From positions 9,550,109-9,614,108 of the forward strand of contig JAJEKV010000004.1 in NCBI GenBank assembly GCA_021234155.1: a DNA stretch of 64,000 nt, written 5' to 3'. The DNA comes from Isoetes taiwanensis (lineage: Eukaryota > Streptophyta > Lycopodiopsida > Isoetales > Isoetaceae). Below, one piece after another: positions 32,960 through 44,600 of the stretch; position 1 is the first letter of the stretch; each line of letters begins with the position of its first letter. Position numbers and translations under genes: made by a program. Under the pieces are notes generated by a model. The model did no database searches and was not told where the DNA came from. It was given only the letters and a program-made list of their open reading frames with translations.

Positions 32960-34760
32960 TGGTGGCTAATGGGAAGGCGGTGACCTCGATGGTATGCGTG
33001 CCGAAGTTACTCAAATGGGGCGGTGGCAGCTTGTCTTGGGCCCTCACTACCTGTTCAACGAGCATTGCGGAAGGTCTCCGACAATGGACCCTGGCGTGGT
33101 TGTTCCCATTCACAAAGGCGGGCGACCCACCTTTGTCCGGCCAATTACGGACGATCATGGTCAGCTCGATATTTGCCAAATTTGTTATCGGCATTCTCGG
33201 CAGCGATTGACCCATTTGGGGAGAGGCGGCAGATGTGCGAGCCCTCACACAAAGGCGGGCTTTAGACCCCCGCCACTCAACGATTGACCATATCTTTGCT
33301 AAGCGGGCGATTGAAGACAACGGAATCATCGGCGGGACTTGTATTGTTGCTTTGTGGACTTAGCGAAGGCTTTTGATACGGTTCGAGAAAAGCCGTGGGC
33401 TAGACTGCATCAATGGGGCTCCCCTGCACGTCGCGAGAATGCCATATCTGAGTTGTATGAGAGTTGTTTTGGCGGGATGCGTAACCCGCCAAGCATTCAC
33501 CGATAGTATCGGAGTCGGCGGGGTTGCCCCTCTCGCCAACACTTTTGGCCTCTACATTGATCGGTTAGAGCCCGGCTTCATCGAGCATGGGGGGATGGCA
33601 TACGGCTTTTGCACCGGGTCATCGCCCGGCTCATCTATGCGGGGACGATGTTGGCCTGGCGGCCCACACCCCGTGGCTATGCGATCTCACCGGATGCCCT
33701 AGACACGTGCAATGGGGCTACTGAGGACATGCTGGCGTGAACCGCCAAGACCGAGGTGGTTCTCATATCCTCTTTCACGTCACCCCATGCCTCTGCACTC
33801 ACATATCGGGGATAGCACATGGACGCCACGCCCACCTACAAGTATCTAGGGGTGGAGTTCCCTTCCTCGCTTTCTCTTTGGGAGGCATCTATCCGCTTGG
33901 GTGACAAACCATTTGGAAAAGCTTTATGCCATGAACAAGTCCACCGTGCGCGAGCTCTATGATTGGGGCCATCGGTCACATCTGTTCGCACCGGGTCGAG
34001 CCCCGCCCTTCAGCATGCGGGTCGAGGTTTGGGGCCGGGCGTCTCTTTGGCGACATGGAATGACTTGGAGCAGGTGCGTAAGGCATTTTTGGCACGCGTG
34101 CACTTGGGGTGAAACCTTCGTTTTCCTATCGATTCTGGCTGCGAAACGGATTCTGCCGCCGCCGGCAGCCCATGATAGACACATCGTCTATTTTGAGAAA
34201 GTGGTTACTATGGGTGATGCTCGGCTCCCGCTTTTGGCTTACAATCGTGGCAATGAGTCCTTGGCGGCTTAGGGCCTGTTGGAGAGGTAAGAGATCGGTG
34301 GTTCGCCCGGATGGAACGTCGGCGAGTGAGCACGTCGTGCGGTGGATCTGGGACCCGTCGTGGCGGCCTCGAGGGAGTACCTAGGCGCTTGTTTCCTTGG
34401 CAAGCTCACGGGACCCGGCTCTAGAGCAGGTCAAAACGGCCCATTACAAGGGCACATCAACCCGTGTTAGCGGGCCCACGGCTCTACTGCGTTCCCGGTG
34501 CCCGAACTGGCGGGACTCATTGCCTCCATTCACGGGGTGCCCACCATCTTCGTGATCGAGGCGGGGGTGGGGGAGCCCCCCGGGGCAGGCTGTCGGTCTT
34601 TGTCAAGCGGGTGCCATTGAGGATGAGTCTCACACTTTCCGAGTTGCCCGGCGTTGGTCGGATCCGGGCGGATCGCTCCCTTAGCAAATGCGGCGGACTT
34701 GCCCTTACATTTGCTGATGAACACACCGTCAGTACGTGCCCTGGAGTCGTACATTCAGGA
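32960..34760 (+). pseudogene. LINE copy C reverse transcriptase and zinc-binding tail, broken
   Basis: Short motif pieces in changing frames: HSTIDHIF-like at about 33,280, DLYCCFVDLAKAFDTVR at about 33,340 (first catalytic Asp), a YADD-type site at about 33,640 disrupted by an inserted GG, TYKYLGVEFPSS at about 33,838, and AGAIEDESHTF (about 34,600) of the terminal zinc-binding region. Copies A and B have the same pieces in the same order. Inactive. Confidence 0.7.
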
Positions 34761-35159
34761 GGTACTGGACCTGCGAGGTCACCTTTGCCCCCGCCTGGCT
34801 GCTCGCTGATTAGGCACTGCGGGTGCGGTGCATGACTGTATATATTTGGGTGTTTCTGCATTTTGTATGTTAGTTTGTCAGCAGGCTGATTGCTGCCACG
34901 GTTTTTCCCTCGAAAACCCTTCGGGGCGGGGGTTTTTTAATCCGGGCAGTAATCCGCTTGCTGCGTTTTTGTATTGGGTCCCATAGACCGATTGGTCTCC
35001 GTGGACGATAAAAGTACCTTTCTTCCTTCCTACCATTTAAATTGATTCTCTATAAAGATATCAAGCTATGGTCAATGTGTTTAGCTATTTTTCTTGTATT
35101 CCAAGTAATATTGTAACCTACATCATGGCATTGCAGAAATGGCATCATGGTGTCATGGC

Positions 35160-35470
35160 ATTCTCAACTAGCTATGTGAAAATGCACTAATCTAGATTAG
35201 ACCCCTTAGGATTAATATTCTCTCCTTCTCGACTAGCTAGTCATGAATGCCTTAACCCGGACTAGACCCTTTAGGCTTAGGATTCTTGGCCTTCCCAACT
35301 AGTTAGTTGAGAAAAGATAATGCAATCTCGACTATCTAGTCGAGAAAGCCTTAATCCAGACTAGATCCCTTAGGCTTAGGAATCTTGGCTTCCCAACTAG
35401 CTAGTCAAGAAAAGGCATGCAATCTCGACTAAGTTAATCGAGATGCCTTAACCCAGACTAGATTCCAACC
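35160..35470. repeat. tandem repeats rich in a CTAG palindrome
   Basis: About three diverged units of roughly 110-120 bp. Each contains a variant of ctcgactagctagtcgag (palindromic), then 'gccttaacccagactaga', and then 'cccttaggcttagga' and 'cttcccaactagctagt' in most units. The repeats lie just upstream of a TATA-bearing stretch. Confidence 0.75.
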
Positions 35471-36045
35471 AGATAGTATACATTCGAGGACAATGGAAGG
35501 TATTGGATGGACCGCCGTGCCCTAAAGGCAACATTGCTTTATAAGAGAAGTGGAAAAGTTTTCAACGGGCTGTGAAGATATTTGTGCATTGATGGCCACC
35601 AAGAAGATGAGGCATATGATCAAGCAGATGATGAAAAAAAAAAGACAACAAGAAAACCTAGGGAGTTCTTATTAGATCAATATGATATAATTATATGCAA
35701 GGATGAGATTTGATCCAAGTGGAAAGAGATCTGGGGCATGTGGCAGAAGGGCCAACTGAAGGACATGAATGGAGAGTTGCCAAGAAAGCCAGATTCGAGA
35801 CTATTTGAAAGATCAATCATGAAAAGAATACAAGGGCTAACGGATATCTTTGTAATAGGCTTGCTTGGGTGCGAGTGATTTATGAAGTAAAAGACGTGGA
35901 TTTATACCTTGAGTCTGATGAATTTTTTTAATATGTCCTTTATAACAAAAGGACAAGTCAAACTTGGGGAACTACAGTTACCAGATTTGATCTTAACTAT
36001 TTGAGACCTTCAATTTGGAGTTTTGAAGTCGACTTCGTGATGTCG

Positions 36046-36053
36046 TATAAATA
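36046..36053 (+). promoter_or_regulatory. TATA-box candidate
   Basis: TATAAATA in 'gtcgtataaatagtatttga'. Downstream at 36,080-36,100 lies 'accgagagctttattcttgc', a context often seen in retrotransposon LTRs (TATA, then transcription start, then a polyadenylation region). I cannot define LTR borders, so the promoter role is only suggested. Confidence 0.35.
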
Positions 36054-36754
36054 GTATTTGAGGCCTCTACCTACGTTGCACCGAGAGCTTTATTCTTGCA
36101 AGCAATTTCATGTTAAAGATCCTAGGTAAATGTTCTCTTTTCTGTTAATTTATTTGTTTACTTTGTTAATTTAAATTTTTTTCTTTTATTTTTCAGTGTT
36201 GGTTTGCATAGTTGGTTTAAATAGCAAATCGAAGTGAATTCGCCATAAGAGAGCATTGATCAATATAAACATATGCAACGAGAGCGATTGCATGCCAACT
36301 ACAACTCGAATGCCAATGGCTGGATCCCCCCGAAGTTGGAAAGCTGGTTACAGGTCATCAAAGGATGAAGTTTTATCAAAAGTATATTATGTGAGATCAA
36401 GAAATTCAAGTAAATACTATTATGAGTGTGAATAGTAACCTTATAAACGACACATTTTGCGATTATATTATGGCATATTGAATGAAATGATAAAAAACAA
36501 AGAGATTTCTTTGTCTGGTTTATTATTCTTCGAAATCTTTGCCTAACAATTCTTCTGTGTCAGGTAATTTTTTGTTTATAATTATTCTGTTAGGATTTAG
36601 TTGCAGGTTGTTTAGTTGCACGTTAGGTTGCAGGTTAATATTTAGTTTATCAATTTTGTATACTCGGTTGTTTGTAAATTATCATCAGAATGGCAGTTCT
36701 AATAATCATTGTTCATCATCTGATAATCTTGACTTACCAGAAAACATTCCAACA

Positions 36755-36970
36755 TGTTGCTTATTACTTCTAGTCTGCCATACCCAAGGTCACGGGTTCA
36801 ATGCCCCATTGTCAAAGTGGCCATGATCATTATAAAGCTAGCGGGCGAAGGCCCCACTTCAACTATGTACAGTGGTGGGGGGAGGCCCCATCTGGGTGTG
36901 TGTAGTTTCGACTTCTCATGGACATTAAAAACTGTCTGTCTGTATGTATTTCTATCTGTCTGTCTGAACA
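36755..36970 (+). mobile_element. tRNA-derived SINE candidate
   Basis: 'ccaaggtcacgggttcaatgc' matches the T-arm/B-box region of tRNA genes (GGTTCAA core). It is followed by about 130 bp of non-tRNA body and a microsatellite tail of ctgt units (36,930-36,968). The 5' A-box is not clear. It appears to interrupt a weak open frame that reads SSSDNLDLPENIP before it and HHVASSSDAMITDDQNVV after it. A copy-number search would decide. Confidence 0.45.
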
Positions 36971-39900
36971 AGCATCATGTGGCATCATCAAGTGATGCAA
37001 TGATAACTGATGACCAAAATGTGGTGTCAAATTCTGGAATTGCTAGAAATGGTTTGCTTCAATTTTCTGAAGCTAAACAAAATGATGTCGAGGAAGATAG
37101 AAATCTGGTTGGTTACTGGGCATTTGAAGAATTGGTGAAATCTAATCCTTAACTTGACAAGTACTTTTCTGTGGATATCGAAGTCAAGAATGTTGATAAG
37201 TGTCTATTATTTTATTTGTTTATATAGTTGTCAATTTTTATTTTTTTTAAATTGCAGCTAGTCATTCATTTGTTGGTACAACTTTCAAAACTACATGTTC
37301 ATTCAAATACCTGATTCTAACGGTGTATCTTCATTATTGGAGGGGAGAAATGGCACTTCAAATGTTTCTTTACGATAATTCTATCATGGTCTTCTGTGAG
37401 GATTGCATTGTAGTAGTTGGTTTTACATGATTGTTGATGGTTTGCTTTCAAATCAACTTGATGAAGTGTTGTGTAGATGGAACTTTCTATTTGGAAATGT
37501 TGATTTCACTGAGCTGTAATGAGGAAGTATTGATTTCACTGAATTGTATTGGTCTTTTAACAAAACGGAATGCTTTCATTATGGTTTCAAACTGATATGT
37601 TAAAATGCCTTCTTACTTGTTTGAACAAAAAGAAAAGTAAAATAACGAGGGAAAAAAATCATATGTGGTGGCGGCACTTTAAGCATCGCCACCAAGAATT
37701 TTCCAAGCTCGAAATTACCTAAAATGAACAAATTTGAGGAATTTTGACGTGGTAATGGTTCATAGGAAGAAAAAATGGAAAAATTATTAAAACACCACTA
37801 AAGTTTTAAAAAGTTATCAAAAGGTCGCACGTCTTGCTAAAATAGCAATAGCTTTTCAATGAGCAATCCAATAAGAAAATGGCCTTCAAATAAAAAAATG
37901 GCATTTGTAGAATTAAAAAGATGAGCGGTCAAATAAGAAAATGGCCTTCAAATAATGCCAATACAAGAAATTTATGGCCGCCTTGGCCGCCGCGAACATT
38001 TCTCTATTTTCTTGGTGTAAAGTCCGGTTGTATCTATTTGAGTTTCTTCTTCTATGCTATCAATTTTGTAAAAAGAAGGTTGTAGATGTTGGGGTGTATC
38101 ACTGTTTTTTCTTTTATCTATTTGGTCCAAAACATACACTCAACATTAGGAGGTTTGAGAGGTTCCATGAAGGGTATTAAACTATAAAGAACGATAAATC
38201 TTAGACAATTCATTACTTCTCCATGAAATTGAAATGGATGCCTGAGAAGACATGACGGAAGCTTGGCATAAGGACCCATTGATTGTAACTTAACCCCAAC
38301 TCTAATAAGAAAGGAAGCAAAGGATATGAATTGTCTAGAGCTATTTATTGTTTTATTATCTTCATTTTCTTCCATGGGTTTGTAATACCACATTCTGGCA
38401 AAACTGGCAGAGGATCCGGCAGATGAGGATGCTTCCTTACCGGTAGTGGCCGTCGTAGCAAATGCGATGCTTCAGTGGCCAAGGAATTGGTGCTGCCAAG
38501 GTATGCCTGTTACCCAAAAGCTGCAATCAATTTAGCAGGAATGTGCGGAATCATGCCAGAAACTCCATTTCAGGCAGATCCAGCAGCATAACTGGCGGGA
38601 GGATTTGCAGGAATCTGAAGGGGTTTTGGTGAACACATCGGACGCAAGATCACATTGAGAAAGTATGCTTAAGAAGGTAACAAAATCACAGAGAAGGCGA
38701 CGGCATTTTTGATCAGGAGACTTTCTTCCGGTTAGCATGACAGCATATGCTACCAGGAGTTGTCGGAATGGTTCTCCTCTGCTGAAAAAGATCAAAAGGG
38801 CGCATCTGAGAACAATTTTCTTGCTTTGCCTTGGCATTTTGTGACCCAAAACCAGGAAAATTCAAGGATTCGAATGCCGAATTCCTCTGCCCAATTTGTT
38901 TACAGGTGAGCTTCTGCATTTAAACATCTCGGCATTATTTCTCTTTGATTTCTTCCCTGCTTTGCAACCTCTGCACAACTTATTTCTCAAAAATCTTCAT
39001 CTCTGGCTGATTTCATTCAGTTTTGAGCATCTGTGTACATTGTTTTTTCGATTGATTCTTTGCTTCGAGAAACTGGGAGCATTTTTTTGAGCAATTTGTA
39101 ATCTACAGCCGGGTTTTGAAGCATTTGAATGAATTTTTTGAAGGATAATTCAGATTAGAGCAAGATTTGTTGCATGCAGGAGATGCAAGAGGGAGAAAAG
39201 GCCAGATCTCTTCCGCCATGTCTACATACGTTTCACATGAATTGCGTAGATAAATGGCCATGCCGCCATAGCTCGTCATGAGGCGTGCCCATGTTCTTCC
39301 TCTGCCATAAATGCTCATAAATGCTTCTGAACACACATTAATGCCCTGCAATCAATAAGTTCACAAGTGTCGTCTTTTGATAATTTTTAAGGAACAAAAT
39401 AAGGGAGAACAGAAATGGACACTGCATTACATAAGGTGGAAAACCATCTAAAACGAAGCTGGGATTTTTAAGTTATGGTGTTATGAATAAATGCAAAAAA
39501 ACATAACTTGGTGAATTCCAACTCCAATTTAGTAAACCAATCTTATTGGAAATGTTTTATTCTAATCCACAATGCTTTGTGAAACACGTTTTTGGTTTGA
39601 TAAGCCACAAAAACTACATTACCACACTTACCAAAATACCTTTCATTCGAGTGGCTTCGTAACAACATCATAGGAAAGCATAACTTCTAAATTTCAACTC
39701 CGATTTGGATTAGATCCAATCTTGTTGAAAATATTTTATCCTACCATATTTACCAAAATACCCTTTGGTTTAGAGTGGTAATTCCCATAAAAACGGGGGA
39801 CAGAGATATGCCCATTATTTTTGGATCCCTCTTAGTAGGAAACTAACAGGACTCAGCACGCTTCGGTATTCTCTGGTCGGAATTAAATGTATGCACAATA

Positions 39901-40080
39901 TGATTGCTTCATCAATTCCCAATGTTACAAGTACTTTACAATAAATCTGAAATACACAGAATATTCACACCACTGGAAAATTGGGATGACCATATAATAC
40001 ACATTTGAAGAAATGAATCCAAATTTTCCTACAAAATATGAATCGCTTCCTAGATACTTGTGTACAAGATGGATTAAGCA
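36971..40080. other. non-coding; SPK1 3' flank with an old 200-bp duplication
   Basis: No gene recognised. At 37,668-37,694 'ggtggcg' and 'cgccacc' form a short inverted repeat around 'gcactttaagcat'. At about 39,510-39,675 and 39,681-39,778 two diverged copies of a block share 'cataactt', then 'ttttatt/cct', then 'taccaaaatacc' and 'gagtgg', a tandem duplication. The SPK1 3' UTR must lie just below 40,081, but I could not fix a polyadenylation site. Confidence 0.5.
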
Positions 40081-41629
40081 TCAGAGTTCTGAAAGAATGG
40101 CTGGAATATAGTGGGACAATTCTGCGGTCAATGACTGGAACCCATTTACTAATTGTGAGTGGAAGTCTTGGTCCTCCTCTCCTATCAGTCTGGAATGGAC
40201 ACGAATCGCTCGTTTGCATACAGCCATAAATTCGAGCAAGGCTGCTATAAGTTGTTGCAATTCTTGGGATTTCAGTTTTGTGGCTGGCTCCCCGGACAGG
40301 AATGCAGTACAGACCCCCAGGACACCACTGTTTACCTATTAAAAAGAATGCTGGCATTAAAATCTTTACAATAGATAGAAAACCACATTAGCAAATTCAG
40401 TTACCTGGACTGCAACACTTCCTTGAAGAATTCTTTGAAGGCTTTGCAGACGTGGAAGATGGTCTCCGTCCGAACTTCGAGGCTCCTCTAATTCATTCCT
40501 CAGAGCGACGGTTCTTGTTTCTATCATTCCAATAGCATTTTCAATTGGTGAGAACTCCCTGGACTCAGATTTCACAACCAAAAGTCGGCTGACAAGCGCA
40601 GGGAAGGATCCTTCAGTCTGCAAAGCTGTCCTCCGTTTCCACTGATCCTCTAGACCACCTTGCGTTTTCCCATTTTTGGTGAATGGAGTATCATACAAGA
40701 ATTGGTTGAATACACGAGCACAGCTGTAATTTGGTATTTGGCCAGCAACTCTTTCTCTTCTGCTCTCTAATTCCTCTTCATCCAGGACGGGGTCAACGGA
40801 TGTGATTTGCAGATAACAAACACCACTTTGAAGCTCATCGGCATTTACCTGTCTTGAATCAGGAATAATATGTAACGTGTGATCACCGTTTACTTTGGAC
40901 TCATAAATATGGCCCAGTTTCTCCATAATATCACCAAGCCGGATGTCCCTTGCCTCCCTGTACACATATTCCTTCCGATTCAGCTTGCCAAAACGCTTAC
41001 CATAAAATCCAACACGATAATATGTTGCATCAATAAATGGAAGAGGATTTGATTCCTGCTCTAAGATGGAATCATATATGCTAGTTAATGAGGTATGACA
41101 TTTAGCCAATTGCCCATAGGCTCTTCTGTTTTTATGTACTGGAATTATGAGCTCAAGAATTGCTGCACAAAAATGAAAAAGTTCTGCCTGCGCAAATAAT
41201 TTATTTGCCAACTGTAGGTACTTCACTGCAGAATCAACGGTGAGTTTGGAAGCTCCGTAACCTTCAACTTCTGCAGCAGATGCCTCAGCGTTTGCTGCAG
41301 TTAGCATTGGACATATTTTGCGTAGAGCTTCCACATGCTCTTTTGCCCATATGGCATCCTTTCTGACAACTAGTGCCTGCAGGTATCATCCAAAGGTTAA
41401 CAAAGGAACGCCAATGTCTCATGATTAGGAAACTACAAGGTACCTGCATGATGACCCCTGCAACTGCCACGGCACATTGAGCTGCTTCAGCCCATGATTG
41501 CATTTCCTGGTGTGCATCACAAAGATGAAGAAGCCACATAATGTGGAGATCAGGAACATGGGCATATGCCCAGGCTAAACTGTGATAGCTTTCTGCGGCT
41601 GCATATTTGTCTAGCACCATTGTAGGGCT
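40081..41629 (-). other. SPK1: SPK1 DHR-2 catalytic domain, exons 28-30
   Basis: About residues 1,378-1,847. The segment carries the most conserved part of plant DOCK proteins: VPDLHIMWLLHLCDAHQEMQ, VDSAVKYLQLANKLFAQAEL, FIDATYYRVGFYG, FTKNGKTQGGLEDQWKRR, SPIENAIGMIETRT and HLPRLQSLQRILQG, ending LIGEEDQDF and HYIPAILSEL. In DOCK proteins this region contacts the switches of the GTPase and drives GDP release. All these motifs are intact. Exon 29 is unusually long (972 nt). Confidence 0.95.
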
Positions 41630-44600
41630 CTGAAAATGAAAAGTTAAACACACAAAAAATTCTGATTTTCTAGTTAAAGCAAAGGACAGTCACATTACCA
41701 AAAGAGCATGTTCAACGCTCGCATCAAGTGCTCTTAGCAGGGTTGACGACAATTTGTGAACTTCTGACCACTGCCAAGAACTACCTTGCATTTCACCAGA
41801 TTGAGAATTTAAGCAGCCTTCATCAAGTGCACACTCCCTTAGAAGGTCCCGAGAACATTCCTCAGAAGCCATTTCCTCCAAAGACTTCCGCAGACGACAC
41901 GCTTCTCCACTTTCCTCCAGATTGCCGTCAGACCGCATTTGTGTGACTTGAACTTCTGACATTAACTCAGAAAGTGTGATGGTAAGCATAACGCATAATC
42001 TTGCTGTGCCGTGGAAGTGATAGAAAGAACACTGCATGAAAGAAACATGAATATTTAGTCATTATCCTATGAAAACCTGTACTTTGGAAGACAGAAAGGC
42101 TTACTCGGACAAGAATCTGGAGGCTGACAACTGCCTTTCTGCGGATAGATTCATTGCGAAAAACTGCAAGCTGCAAAAGATGGAAAGCTATTTGCTTCAA
42201 GAAGCGATCATTCTCCCTACCCATCAATGTGGCTCCATGACGGCTGAAGAGGTTATTAAAGACTGGAACAAATGCATTCCAGAAGGTCAATGGCTGACTG
42301 CGACTCAGGAAACCTGTGAATATTGCAGTAACACAATCAAGCTTCACATAGTCTGTGGCAATGCTATGCACTGCAGCCACATGTGTGAACTTCTCGGCAA
42401 TTTCAAGAACTTGAAGGCTTACTGCTGCACTCAAGTTTTCCTCCCATACTTCCTACAATATAAAAGACGAATTAGGACATTTCATACTATCTCTGAAGCA
42501 TGACATGTGATCCATTATATCCATCACTTTGGATAAACTTAGAAACTAAATGAATAATACTAGAAATAAGAAGCTATACTCACGAGCTTCTGCCTTAGCA
42601 AGGGATGTAAGCTCTCTCTAAGAGCTCTGTTTGAAGCTCCCTTTCGCGATGACTGTGCTTGAGCTAAAGCTTCCCGCAATGAATAGGGTTGATTGGGAGA
42701 AGTTAACTGAGGGCTTAACTTCTTCCAGATATGTCCATTGTCAGGTGTTGCTTGCGGCTGCATCCACTTTTGATAAGACTATCCACGATCAATTAAGTAG
42801 AAAATACATCATTTATTGATACTAAAAATTTTTCACATGTAATTTACATCATCTCTAGCCTGTCTTTGCAGAGGAAGTTGGATACCTTCAGTTCCTGACG
42901 TGAAGCATCTGCCAGGAAAAGGTTCACTGCTGGAGAAAGCTTGTCAGAATATTTTGGTGAGTAAGCAGCTTCCCCATCTGGGCTTCGAGCTGCTCCGCTA
43001 ATCAGTGAGCTATCAAGAGTCTTCTTGTGCTGAAATAACAAAATGATGGTCAACAGTCAAAACAACAAAATGACAGTCAACAGTCACGTATATGGTAGGA
43101 ACTACAATTATCCATCCAGACTTCAGATAATCCTCTGTTATACTCATTGACTTTAATTCCACTGCAACTTGTCCTATTGCGCCACCAATGTGTGCAGCGG
43201 ACTTGGGGTTGTAAATTTGGAGTTCCAGTTGGTTTATGTGTCTAAGGTGCTTTGCCTACAATAGTTGTGTTTTTAACCCCAGGACTAATGATATTTTGGA
43301 AGTCTAAACAATTAACTAAGTTGATTTATTGGTTTATGCCCATTTTTCCTGCCAAATATGATAATTCCATGCTCTTAATATAGATGTATGGCCAGATAAT
43401 CTTGACGGAGCTATGGAAGCTGCTCTTGACCCTTCTCACCACACAGGACAAGTCCATCCCAGTGGCATATTTTGAGTGCATTTGAGACTATTTCACATAT
43501 GCTACCAATCAAAGCAACAGTTTCATATTCAATCGCATATGTAGAACAGGGATGCTTTTATGAAAGAAGCTAAAGCAAATGGACCCCTTTCTTACACCTC
43601 TCCAAATTGGATGTCCACTGCATATTGGGCTAACTCAGCAATGCCTCCTGGGCAATTACCATTTTACAATTCGGAGGCCTACTGATCAGGACAAAGTTTA
43701 GAGCATTGGTAACAGCTTAATCTTTCACATGTTATCCCGAGCCCAGTAAAGTCAAACTGAAATGATTCTGTCAATTGCTTTGAAGGATATTATACCCTAT
43801 TAGGCTGCCGTTCTGGCATTCTTGAACATTCATCTGCATATAAAAAGCAATAAGTAGAGGATCTTCATTTCCTCCGTGCACTAAACAGTGACTGTTGAAG
43901 TTTGTAATAGACGTGTTCCTGAAATGAATGATGCTCAGGAAAATGGATTAAAGGATACAAGCACTAATTAAGGCCTGCACACCACACATGCCCACTAAAC
44001 AGGAGGGAGCAGTGGATTGTACATCCATTCCGATGTTACAGCGCAATCTAAATTATACGAGATGATGAATCTCAAAGTGGTAAATGTTATTCTTTTGTTT
44101 CCTGCATAACTGAGTAAGATATTTATTATGCACCTCAAAGAGAACTAGGCATTCCTCCATAAGCTTGAAAAACAATCTTGTACGAGCAACGCTTTGTTGC
44201 CATGCCTTGATCAACGATACATCATCAAGATGACGAACAATTTGCAAGACACAGACAAGCACCTCCCTTTTCTCTGTCGGACTCAGATTGTAGAACACAG
44301 GAATCTCATCCAATATCTACAGCAGAGATTTGCAAGTGTTAGTACTGAAATTCTGCCGAAACATAAACACTCTACTGTATAACTCAGATCTATGTCCATA
44401 TATGGTTTGATAATGTTGCATACACATGATGAAGTACAATGGGGTATATACAAAGCCCTTAGACATGTATGGAATATGACCAGGCAAGTCCATACTTATA
44501 TTGTTATTCATTCAAAAAGCATGTGGAGACTCAGATGATTGACAGAATATTATTTGATGGCAGAAGAAACACACCAAACCAATAAGTTGAAAATATAGCT

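Larger units (their letters stand above)
29851..35010 (+). mobile_element. long GC-rich LINE, family X, copy C
   Basis: Composition rises sharply in G+C at about 29,850 and falls again at about 35,010. Recognisable in order on the plus strand: an ORF1-like C-terminal region near 31,176-31,300 (NLKG, then DLTPVQR); endonuclease motifs VVSWNCRG (31,560), GDFNA (near 31,995) and a Ser-Asp-His motif near 32,335; reverse transcriptase HSTI (33,270) and FVDLAKAFDTVR (33,350); a frameshifted Tyr-Ala-Asp-Asp site near 33,640; YKYLGVEF (33,840); and the family 3' UTR (34,895-35,010). Many small indels break every frame. This is the longest copy of the family and keeps the endonuclease start that copies A and B lack. 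Confidence 0.8.
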
